Position numbers and translations under genes: made by a program. Under the pieces are notes generated by a model. It was not told the DNA's origin. It ran no database searches and worked only from the letters and a program-made list of their open reading frames with translations. This document shows positions 8,420-15,758 of a stretch of DNA of 64,000 nucleotides, piece by piece. The stretch covers positions 124,001 to 188,000 of the forward strand of contig NZ_BACI01000002.1 in NCBI RefSeq assembly GCF_000225505.1. Direction: 5' to 3'. Positions within the stretch are counted from its first letter, which is position 1. Each line of letters begins with the position of its first letter. This DNA comes from Gordonia alkanivorans NBRC 16433 (GTDB taxonomy: Bacteria; Actinomycetota; Actinomycetes; Mycobacteriales; Mycobacteriaceae).

Positions 8420-10311
8420 GGCGCAAGCCTAGTGGCCACGAGCTCGCGGATCGGCGAGTGCTGCGCCGCCCGTGGTGTCCGGTGCACAACGGCGCGGGCT
8501 ACGGAGCGGGCGTCTCGCGCGGATTGTGACCAGCCGCGCCGGCGTTCGGCGCAACCCGCCGGGAGTGCCACGGGATCAGTGGTGGACACGATGCGGGCCC
8601 CGGGTTCGGTCATCCACCGATAGATCAGTGCGACCTCCTCGGCCGGGGCTCCGCGCAGCGGCCCGGGCTCGGGGATGACCGTCTCGGCGGCGGCGACGAG
8701 AGCGTCGACGACCGGCATGGGGGAGACGCCCCGCCGTGCACGCCCGGCCGCCGCGAGCCGTCCGTGACGGACGACGGCGAAATGCCAGCCGCGCTCCTCA
8801 TCGGGACGGGCGACGACGATTTCGGCGATCGCGCACAGTGCGGCCAGCCGCTGACACCGCGCCAGGGCGTCGATGGTCAGCGCGAGCCGGTCGCGATGGC
8901 GGGCGGCGGTCTCGAACATCTGCGCCTCGGAGAGTTCGGCGAGGCGCGCGGTCAGCTCGTCGAGGAGGTCGTCGGTCTCCCCGCGCATCAGCCGGCGGGC
9001 CGCGGTCACGCGCGGCAGGTAATCCGGGACGGTCTGGGGTTGCGCCGCGGCGGCATGGCATCCCCCGGGCTGACGGACGCCATCGGGAGTGGGGCACCAG
9101 TGGTACCCGGTGGCGCCGAGGCGCTTGGTGCACGTGCGCAGTCCGGCGGCCGCGGCGATCACGTCGGCCACCGTCGCCGCGTTGTTGCGGTTGCCCACCG
9201 GACCGATGGATTCGTCGGTGGGCGTGCGGCTCACCTTGAGGCGCGGGAAGCGCTCCTCGGTGAGCGTCACCCACCATCCCTTGTGGGGCTGCGTCGAACG
9301 CCGGTTGTAGGCCGGCGCGTGGGCAGCGAGCAATCGCAGCTCGCGGACGGCCGCCTCGAGCGCGTGAGAACACTCGACGACGTCGACGCGCTCGGCCAGC
9401 AGGACCATCTCGGTGATGCGGCGTCGGGGATCGCTGCCGGAGAAATAGGAACGGACGCGGCGTCGGAGGTCCACCGCGGTGCCGACATAGAGGACCTCGT
9501 TCGACGGTCCGCGGAAGAGATAGACGCCCGGCCGCGCGGGCACACGGTCGGCCATCTGACGTTTGGCCCGCAGGCGCGGATCGGTGCGCGGCAGATAGGA
9601 GGTGAGTTCCCCGACCGTCGAGATGCCCTGATTCCCGACGCGCTCGAGGAGACGGTGGAAGACCTCGACGGTGGCGCGGGCGTCGTCCAGGGCCCGGTGG
9701 GTCGGACGGACCGAGACGTCGAAGAGTTCGGCGAGTGCGCTCAGCTTGACCGTGGGCGCCTCGTCGCGGGGCAGGATGCGACGGGCCATCGTCACGGTGC
9801 AGAGGCTGAGGCTGAACGGCCAGTCCAGGTGGAGCCGGAGGGCGTTCTGCCGCAGGAACCCCATGTCGAAGCGCGCGTTGTGGGCGACCAGGATCGCGCC
9901 GCGGGCGAACTCGAGGAACGAGGGCAGCACAGATTCGATCCGGGGGGCGTCGGTGACCATCGCCGTCGTGATCCCCGTGAGCGTGACGATCTGCGGAGGG
10001 ATGGGCCGGCCGGGATCGACGAGGGTGGCGAACTCGCCGATCACCTCGCCGCCGCGGATCTTCACCGCGCCGATCTCGGTGATGCGGTCGCCTGCGGGAT
10101 TCGAGCCGGTGGTCTCGAGGTCGACGACGACGAGCGTGGTGTCGAACAGAGCGCGATCGCTGAACTCGCTCGACATGGCGTCGCCGCCGGTGGCCTGGTC
10201 GGCGGCCTCGAGATCCGCGAAGGTCAGCTGTCCCGAGATCACCTGTCCTGCGGCTGCACCGCCACCATCCCTGCGCGTCACGAGGCGAACATTAGTTCGA
10301 CGCACCGACAC
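8416..10311 (-). CDS. DEDDh 3'-5' exonuclease fused to UvrC-like GIY-YIG endonuclease
   Basis: A 631-residue fusion, the counterpart of Rv2191. The N-terminal domain (about residues 55-220) is a DnaQ-like exonuclease with VVVDLETTG (DxE), HNARFDMGFL and HRALDDA (HxxxxD). The next domain (about residues 255-340) is GIY-YIG, with PGVYLFRGPSNEVLYVGTA. The remainder resembles the middle of UvrC, including a UVR-like segment (LAELSEAQMFETAARHRDRL), but the UvrC C-terminal RNase H-like endonuclease and HhH domains are absent. A role in DNA repair or processing is inferred. The start is uncertain: GTG codons at 10311, 10305 and 10281 and an internal Met at residue 46 are all possible. Confidence 0.87.
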   Translation of the reverse strand: MSVRRTNVRLVTRRDGGGAAAGQVISGQLTFADLEAADQATGGDAMSSEFSDRALFDTTLVVVDLETTGSNPAGDRITEIGAVKIRGGEVIGEFATLVDPGRPIPPQIVTLTGITTAMVTDAPRIESVLPSFLEFARGAILVAHNARFDMGFLRQNALRLHLDWPFSLSLCTVTMARRILPRDEAPTVKLSALAELFDVSVRPTHRALDDARATVEVFHRLLERVGNQGISTVGELTSYLPRTDPRLRAKRQMADRVPARPGVYLFRGPSNEVLYVGTAVDLRRRVRSYFSGSDPRRRITEMVLLAERVDVVECSHALEAAVRELRLLAAHAPAYNRRSTQPHKGWWVTLTEERFPRLKVSRTPTDESIGPVGNRNNAATVADVIAAAAGLRTCTKRLGATGYHWCPTPDGVRQPGGCHAAAAQPQTVPDYLPRVTAARRLMRGETDDLLDELTARLAELSEAQMFETAARHRDRLALTIDALARCQRLAALCAIAEIVVARPDEERGWHFAVVRHGRLAAAGRARRGVSPMPVVDALVAAAETVIPEPGPLRGAPAEEVALIYRWMTEPGARIVSTTDPVALPAGCAERRRGWSQSARDARSVARAVVHRTPRAAQHSPIRELVATRLAP

Positions 10312-10561
10312 GGCGGATGTGACACCCCGATCGTTCGTTCCGTTTCGGTCCCGGGGCCGCGGCGCGGACGTACGCCGACGTCACCTGTTACTCGTGTGAC
10401 GCATGTGTCGAACACTGTGCGAGCGAGTTTGTCGGTGGTGGTCCCTAGTCTCCATCTCGAAGTGAGAGATCGACGCCGACGGCGCCGAAATCGCCCGCCG
10501 TGACCCGCCCGATCCGGAGTTCAAAACGCCTCCGGCGGCCAGATGAGATGGAGATCACACG

Positions 10562-10846
10562 ATGCATGTCGACTGCGCAACCTGCCCGGCCCGCCCCGTC
10601 GCCTGTGACGGGTGCATGATGACCGTGCTTTTCGGTGGCCCGAACTGGGACGATGCACCCGTTGAAGGTGGAGCTTCGGTAACGGTGCAGGCCCTCGACG
10701 ACGATGCGGAACTGGACCTCGCGATCGATGTGTTGCAGTCGGCTGCAATGGTCACCAGTGCCGCTGCACGATCTGCAAGAACCGATAAAACTGCACGTCA
10801 GAAGCCATTTCGCGTCATCTCGTCGACCGAACTCCGGGCGGGCTGA
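10562..10846 (+). CDS. Small Cys-rich protein (CxxC-x6-CxxC)
   Basis: A 94-residue protein starting MHVDCATCPARPVACDGCMM. The four cysteines at positions 5, 8, 15 and 18 form a compact CxxC-x6-CxxC knuckle suited to zinc or iron. The rest has an aliphatic/acidic helix (DDDAELDLAIDVLQSAAMV) and a basic tail. Similar short proteins of unknown role are common in actinobacteria; I cannot name a function. It is preceded by a purine-rich RBS-like stretch (GATGGAGAT) and precedes the riboswitch-controlled NlpC/P60 gene. Confidence 0.72.
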   Translation: MHVDCATCPARPVACDGCMMTVLFGGPNWDDAPVEGGASVTVQALDDDAELDLAIDVLQSAAMVTSAAARSARTDKTARQKPFRVISSTELRAG

Positions 10847-10949
10847 GAAGCGGTGGCGAACTGCGTGTCCGGTGCCTAGTGGACACAGCGCCGACGATTT
10901 CGTAACCTTTCTGAGACCTTTGCGGAGCGTCCCGCTTCAACAGAAGTGG

Positions 10950-11178
10950 TCCGCACAAGTCACCGCTCAATCGCCCTCACGGGCGAACCGGGGAACCACT
11001 TACTTCGGGCAGCGCGGCCAGGGATGTCGGTACTGACACGACCAGCTGAGACTGTCCCGATCGGGGTGAATCGCGTCAACGCGCAAACGTGTCCTTCTGG
11101 GATACGGCTGTGCCGAAAACGCGTAGGGCCACTCTTCCGGCCCGAACCCGACAGCTAACTCGGTCGGCGGTACAGGGA
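10950..11178 (+). ncRNA. c-di-AMP (ydaO-yuaA) riboswitch upstream of NlpC/P60 gene
   Basis: The 355-bp gap before the hydrolase gene contains the conserved blocks of this class in the right order: GCGAACCGGGGAACCA near 10983-10998, CGGGGTGAATCGCG near 11062-11074, and CCCGAACCCGACAGCTAACT at 11141-11160. In actinobacteria this riboswitch typically precedes resuscitation and cell-wall hydrolase genes and senses cyclic di-AMP. The hydrolase RBS and GTG follow about 25 bases later. The outer limits are approximate. Confidence 0.85.
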
Positions 11179-11201
11179 GAAACTGAAGGAGAACTCGCTT
11201 C

Positions 11202-11882
11202 GTGGCCAAACATCGTTTGGAACAGCCCAATCGTGGGAGCACGGTTGCCAAGAAGGCGGTGATCGCTGGATCGATCACGCTCGGTTCGCTCGCTGCCGCG
11301 GCCGGCCCTGCTCTTGCAGCCCCGGTCCACACCCCGCTCGGTACCTTCGAGATCCCGGCACTGCCCGGTGAGCAGAAGGCCCCGGAAGCGGCCCCGGCAC
11401 CCAAGCCCGTCGCGAAGTCGCCGGCTGCCACGGTCGAGATCCCCAACGTCGGCCAGTTCACCATCCCGGGTATCGGTCAGAACCAGATCCCGCAGCAGTT
11501 CCGTCCGCATGGTGGCGCCCCCCTCGGGCAGCCTCAGCTGACCGCCGGCCAGAAGGCCGTCAAGGCTGCGGAGAGCAAGATCGGCTCGCCGTACTCGTAC
11601 GGTTCGGCCGGCCCCAACGCCTTCGACTGTTCGGGTCTCGTCTACTGGTCCTACAAGCAGGCCGGCAAGAACATCCCCCGTGACAGCTACGGCCAGCTCG
11701 GTGGCGGGCGCGCGGTCTCCTACAGCGAGGCCAAGCCGGGCGACGTGATGATCTTCAACGGTGGCGGCCATGCCGGCATCTACGTCGGAAACGGACAGTT
11801 CGTCCACTCCTCGACCTACGGCACGCCCGTGAAGCGTGACGCGGTCAAGGAATGGCAGCTCACCGGTATCCGGCGGTACTGA
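11202..11882 (+). CDS. Secreted NlpC/P60 peptidoglycan endopeptidase
   Basis: A 226-residue cell-wall hydrolase. A signal sequence (basic MAKHRLEQPN start, hydrophobic AVIAGSITLGSLAAAAGPA, AAPV cleavage region) is followed by a Pro/Ala-rich linker. The C-terminal NlpC/P60 domain (about residues 115-226) has the catalytic Cys in FDCSGLVYWSYKQ, the His in GGGHAGIYVG and a further His in FVHSSTYG. It should cleave peptide stems of peptidoglycan outside the membrane. The GTG start follows GAAGGAG. The upstream c-di-AMP riboswitch indicates control by cyclic di-AMP. Confidence 0.92.
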   Translation: MAKHRLEQPNRGSTVAKKAVIAGSITLGSLAAAAGPALAAPVHTPLGTFEIPALPGEQKAPEAAPAPKPVAKSPAATVEIPNVGQFTIPGIGQNQIPQQFRPHGGAPLGQPQLTAGQKAVKAAESKIGSPYSYGSAGPNAFDCSGLVYWSYKQAGKNIPRDSYGQLGGGRAVSYSEAKPGDVMIFNGGGHAGIYVGNGQFVHSSTYGTPVKRDAVKEWQLTGIRRY

Positions 11883-12019
11883 GACCAACTGAACAAGAGC
11901 ATCAGGAGAGGGCGGGTCGCGAGCTTTGTGCGATCCGCCCGATCCAGTCTCGGGGGCCATCGGGGGAACTTAGGGTGGTCCGCGGGGGAGGAACGAAGCG
12001 GTAGAGGAGTGACTGGACC

Positions 12020-13099
12020 GTGCTTTCCGGGGAGGGACTAGTGAACGCGATGCGTCTGCGCGCTCGATCGGGCCCGATGATGCTCGCCTTGTGTCTGCTG
12101 GCGGCGATCGTGACCGTCGTCCCGCTGACGACCGGCGGCGTCGGGCAGGCCCAGGCCGCGCCCGCGCGATCGGCGGATCAGCTTCTCGATCGATACAAAC
12201 AGCTCGGCACCGAGGCCGAGAAGACCACCGAGGCGATGCACAACGCCAAGATCGAGTACGACAAGCAGCGCTCGATCGTTGCGCAGGCCAAGCGGGCCGC
12301 GGCCGACGCCCAGCGCAAACTCGACATCAGCCGTGAGCAGCTCGCCTCCTACCAGGCCAGGGTCGACGCCATCGTGCGCGCCAGCTACCAGGGCGCCCGC
12401 GTCAGCGGTCTCTACGCGGTGATGGTCAGCGACTCGCCCCAGGCACTGCTCGACCAGATGTCGGGACTCGACATGATCTCGCGGCAGGCCGCTTCCGACC
12501 TGACCGCCATCAAGAAGGTCCGCGCCCGCACCGCGGCCGCCAAGAAGGACGCCGACCAGACCGCACTCGCGGCGTCGGAGGCCGTCTCGCGCGCCGAACG
12601 GGTCCGCGGAGACCTCCAGACCAAGCAGGCCGACCTGCAGATGCAGGCGATCCAGATCCGCGCGATCTACCAGTCGATGACCGGCAAGCAGCTCGCCGCC
12701 CTCCTCGGCCCGAAGTTCGACTTCGACCCGCGGATCGTCCCCAAGGGCACCGCCGCCGCACTCGTCGCGGTCCAAGCCGCGCTGACGCGCATCGGCGATC
12801 CCTACGTGTGGGGCGCGACCGGCCCGAGCTCGTTCGACTGCTCGGGTCTGATGGTGTGGGCCTACAAGCAGGCCGGCAAGACCCTCCCGCGGTCGAGTGA
12901 GGCGCAGTTGGCCGGCGGTCAGCCGGTGTCCCGCGAGGACCTCAAGGCCGGCGACCTGGTCATCTACTACCCGGACGCCCACCACGTCGGGATGTACGTC
13001 GGTGACGGATACGTCATCCACGCCTCGACCTTCGGTGTCCCGGTCAAGGTCGTCCCGCTCGACGAGGCCGGTCCGTTCAACTCCGGCCGTCGGTTCTAG
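12020..13099 (+). CDS. Coiled-coil NlpC/P60 peptidoglycan hydrolase (Rv2190c-like)
   Basis: A 359-residue secreted hydrolase. A signal peptide (MMLALCLLAAIVTVVPL then QAQAAPA) is followed by a long Ala/Lys/Arg-rich coiled coil (about residues 55-240), as in RipA/RipC-type enzymes. The C-terminal NlpC/P60 domain has FDCSGLMVWAYKQ (Cys), HHVGMYVGDG (His) and VIHASTFG. The coiled coil is known in this family to position or inhibit the catalytic domain. It is the counterpart of Rv2190c. GTG at 12020 (after GAGGAG) or GTG at 12041 (after GGGAGGG) could be the start; the signal peptide is kept either way. Confidence 0.92.
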   Translation: MLSGEGLVNAMRLRARSGPMMLALCLLAAIVTVVPLTTGGVGQAQAAPARSADQLLDRYKQLGTEAEKTTEAMHNAKIEYDKQRSIVAQAKRAAADAQRKLDISREQLASYQARVDAIVRASYQGARVSGLYAVMVSDSPQALLDQMSGLDMISRQAASDLTAIKKVRARTAAAKKDADQTALAASEAVSRAERVRGDLQTKQADLQMQAIQIRAIYQSMTGKQLAALLGPKFDFDPRIVPKGTAAALVAVQAALTRIGDPYVWGATGPSSFDCSGLMVWAYKQAGKTLPRSSEAQLAGGQPVSREDLKAGDLVIYYPDAHHVGMYVGDGYVIHASTFGVPVKVVPLDEAGPFNSGRRF

Positions 13100-13108
13100 A
13101 CTCCACTG

Positions 13109-14509
13109 GTGGTTTCACTCCGCGGGCGTTGGCGCCCGACGCTCGCGTCCGCGGTCGTGCTGCTCATCGGTGTGACCACCGGATGCGGCGGCCAGGAGCC
13201 GTCCGCGGCCGACGGGTCGATCTCCCGTGGCAGCCCCTCGACGACGTCGACCCCGGCCAATCCCTACGAACAACAGCGTGCCGAGGGCGTGACGCGCCTG
13301 CTGGACGACCTCACCGCGACGATCACCTCCGGGGAGGTGCAGAAGATCGGGTCGCTGCTCGACGAGGCGGCGACCCCGGCGTTCGAGAATCGCTGGGTCA
13401 CCGCGGCGGAGAACTTCCGTCCCCGGCAGTTTGTCCGCGGAGACTCCGACGGTCGGTTGCAGTTCGCCCGTTTCCGCTACCAGCTGGCCCCCACGGAGGA
13501 GGCCGAGGCACTGGTACCCGCCGAAGTCCAAGGCCTTCTCGACGCGAACGGCAGTTCGGACGCCTGGGTGGCGCCGGTGGAGCTGCGCTACGCCCTCGGT
13601 GGTGAACGCGCACCCGGTGTCGACGAACCCGAGGTCGTCGTGACGACCCAGTTCGTGGTCGCCCGCTACGGCGACGAGTGGAAGCTCGTCGGCGACACGG
13701 GGGCACTCGGCGGGGAGCCGACCCCGCCCCAGCTGTGGGAACTGCCCGGACTGTCTGTCTCCGACGCCGCCACCGCCGGCGGGACGTCGGTGATCGCCCG
13801 CTATCTCCGCACCAGCCCGGCTTCGGCGAACCTGCGCAAGCTGCTGCCCGACGCCGTCGACGCGGTGACCGCATTCTGGGGAGAGTCCTGGGATCGGCGC
13901 GCCGTGCTCGTGACCACCTCCGACCAGGACGAGTTCGCCGCCCTGGTCGGGCAAGGCGGCGCGATAGGTGCGGCGGCCGCGGCGACCGTCTACAGCCGGG
14001 TGGATTTCCCTCGGCGCACCGCCATCGGCCAGCGCGTGGTCTTCACCCCGGCCGCCGATGATCTGGCCCCGCCGACGCTCGCCGTCGTGTTGCGCCACGA
14101 ACTCACGCATGTTGCGGCCCGCGCGCAAACGGCTCTCGACGCCCCCCTCTGGATCACCGAGGGAGTGGCCGAATATGTCGGCCGCAAGGGCACATATCGC
14201 CGCCTCGCGGACGCTGCGCCCGACCTGACCGAGACGGTCCGGGCGGGAAACACTCCCACCGCGCTGCCGGACGATGCTGCCTTCGCGATGGACGGCCCGA
14301 CCTCGCAGCTCGCCTACCAGAGCGCATGGTCGATGGCCGCGTACGTCGCCGATCGTTACGGGGAGGAGCGCCTGAAGCGGTTCTATCTCGGGGTCTCGGC
14401 GACCGCCGACCCGGCTCGCCAGGATGCGGCCATCCGGGCCGCGCTCGGTGTCAGCCGCTACGAGCTGGTGACCGGGTGGGGCCGATGGCTCGAGGGACAG
14501 GTTCGCTGA
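13109..14509 (+). CDS. Putative lipoprotein zinc metallopeptidase (gluzincin)
   Basis: A 466-residue protein with a lipoprotein signal (LIGVTTGCGG, predicted lipidated Cys). The C-terminal half has the zinc motif HELTHVAARA (HExxH) followed by WITEGVAEYVG, supplying the third ligand Glu, as in MA-clan peptidases. The N-terminal half has an NTF2-like feel with repeated Trp/Tyr strands, but this is tentative. It should act on the outer face of the membrane; the substrate is unknown. It starts at GTG 13109, ten bases after the hydrolase gene, and its TGA overlaps the pimB ATG (TGATG), forming an envelope operon. Confidence 0.85.
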   Translation: MVSLRGRWRPTLASAVVLLIGVTTGCGGQEPSAADGSISRGSPSTTSTPANPYEQQRAEGVTRLLDDLTATITSGEVQKIGSLLDEAATPAFENRWVTAAENFRPRQFVRGDSDGRLQFARFRYQLAPTEEAEALVPAEVQGLLDANGSSDAWVAPVELRYALGGERAPGVDEPEVVVTTQFVVARYGDEWKLVGDTGALGGEPTPPQLWELPGLSVSDAATAGGTSVIARYLRTSPASANLRKLLPDAVDAVTAFWGESWDRRAVLVTTSDQDEFAALVGQGGAIGAAAAATVYSRVDFPRRTAIGQRVVFTPAADDLAPPTLAVVLRHELTHVAARAQTALDAPLWITEGVAEYVGRKGTYRRLADAAPDLTETVRAGNTPTALPDDAAFAMDGPTSQLAYQSAWSMAAYVADRYGEERLKRFYLGVSATADPARQDAAIRAALGVSRYELVTGWGRWLEGQVR

Positions 14510-15633
14510 TGGCACGAACCCTGTTGATCACCAATGACTTTCCGCCCCGACCGGGTGGGATCCAGTCGTACCTGCAGAATCTGGTCGATCTGCTCCCGCC
14601 GGAGGACATCGTCGTGTACGCGCCGCGGTGGCGCGGCCGATCGCACATCGACTTCGACGCCGAGGTGCCCTACCGGGTATACCGCCATCGCACGACCCTG
14701 ATGCTGCCGACCCCGTTCGTCGCCCGGCGCGCGGCGGAAATCATTCGGCGCGAACAGATCTCGACCGTCTGGTTCGGTGCGGCTGCGCCGCTCGCCGTCC
14801 TCGCACCTGCGATGCGGCGTGCCGGGGCACAACGCATCCTCGCGAGCACCCACGGTCACGAGGTCGGTTGGTCGATGCTCCCCGTCGCGCGTCAGGTGCT
14901 GCGGCACATCGGTCGCCACACCGACGTGATCACCTTCGTCAGCAGGTACACCCGCGGTCGATTCGCGTCGGCCTTCGGTGCGCACGCCGCACTGGAATAC
15001 CTTCCGCCGGGCGTCGACGTCGCGCGGTTCTCGCCCGATCCTGTTCTGCGACAGGAGTTCCGGGACCGCCACGAGTTGGGCGACCGGCCGACGATCCTGT
15101 GCCTGTCGCGACTCGTGCCGCGCAAGGGTCAGGACGTGCTGATCCGGGCGCTGCCGCTGATCCGCCGAACGATTCCCGACGCCGTCCTCGTCATCGTGGG
15201 CGGAGGTCCGTACGCGGAGAAGCTGCACGCACTGGCGACCCGGACCGGCGTCGAGGATCACGTGATCTTCACCGGATCGGTCCCAGCCGAAGAACTCTCG
15301 GCGTATCACAACATCGCCGACGTCTTCGCGATGCCGTCCCGCACACGCGGGGGAGGGCTCGACGTCGAAGGGCTCGGGATCGTCTACCTCGAGGCGTCGG
15401 CCACGGGTGTACCGGTGGTTGCGGGTCTGTCCGGCGGAGCACCGGAGACGGTCGTCGAAGGGGTCACCGGCACGACGGTGGACGGCACCGATGTCGACGC
15501 CGTCGCCCTGGCGATCCTGTCGATCCTGGGCGACCGGGCCGCTGCGGCTGAGATGGGCGCTGCCGGACGGCGTTTCGTCGTCGACAACTGGCAGTGGAGT
15601 CAGATGGCCGCCCGGTTGCGGCAGTTGCTCTGA
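14509..15633 (+). CDS. pimB: PIM alpha-1,6-mannosyltransferase PimB'
   Basis: A 374-residue GT-B (GT4) glycosyltransferase. The N-terminal loop ITNDFPPRPGGIQSY, CLSRLVPRKGQDVLI and the EX7E motif in VEGLGIVYLEASATGVP are all present. In mycobacteria and corynebacteria PimB' (Rv2188c) adds the second mannose to phosphatidylinositol monomannoside on the cytoplasmic face, leading to PIMs, LM and LAM. The ATG overlaps the upstream stop. The product fits the mannolipid genes mptA and GT87 found further on. An IS element lies just downstream, without disrupting the gene. Confidence 0.93.
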   Translation: MARTLLITNDFPPRPGGIQSYLQNLVDLLPPEDIVVYAPRWRGRSHIDFDAEVPYRVYRHRTTLMLPTPFVARRAAEIIRREQISTVWFGAAAPLAVLAPAMRRAGAQRILASTHGHEVGWSMLPVARQVLRHIGRHTDVITFVSRYTRGRFASAFGAHAALEYLPPGVDVARFSPDPVLRQEFRDRHELGDRPTILCLSRLVPRKGQDVLIRALPLIRRTIPDAVLVIVGGGPYAEKLHALATRTGVEDHVIFTGSVPAEELSAYHNIADVFAMPSRTRGGGLDVEGLGIVYLEASATGVPVVAGLSGGAPETVVEGVTGTTVDGTDVDAVALAILSILGDRAAAAEMGAAGRRFVVDNWQWSQMAARLRQLL

Positions 15634-15652
15634 GGCTGCTGGCTCTCCGGGG

Positions 15653-15735
15653 CTGAAATGCGCCCCCTAAATCCACCCCTGAAATGCGCCCCTGCTTTCC
15701 GCCCAGCGCAGAAATGCGCCCCTGAAAAGCGCCCT
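15653..15735. repeat. GCGCCCCTGAAA-type tandem repeat array, left arm
   Basis: Degenerate 12-14 bp units of the form GAAATGCGCCCCT occur about six times just after the pimB stop (starting near 15653, 15668, 15680, 15692, 15710 and 15724). The same motif recurs in inverted orientation on the far side of the IS (17614-17673), so the two arms could pair into a long stem. It lies between convergent genes, where a bidirectional terminator is expected. Confidence 0.75.
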
Positions 15736-15758
15736 CCACAGCGCCGCCGGCGACATAT

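Noticed and set aside
13115..14515. 466-codon minus-strand frame opposite the metallopeptidase gene
   Set aside because: Same length by coincidence of codon phase; the plus-strand product has a lipobox and HExxH.
15653..15735. Possible CRISPR array in the repeats beside the IS
   Set aside because: Units are 12-14 bp, degenerate and without spacers of constant length; no cas genes nearby.
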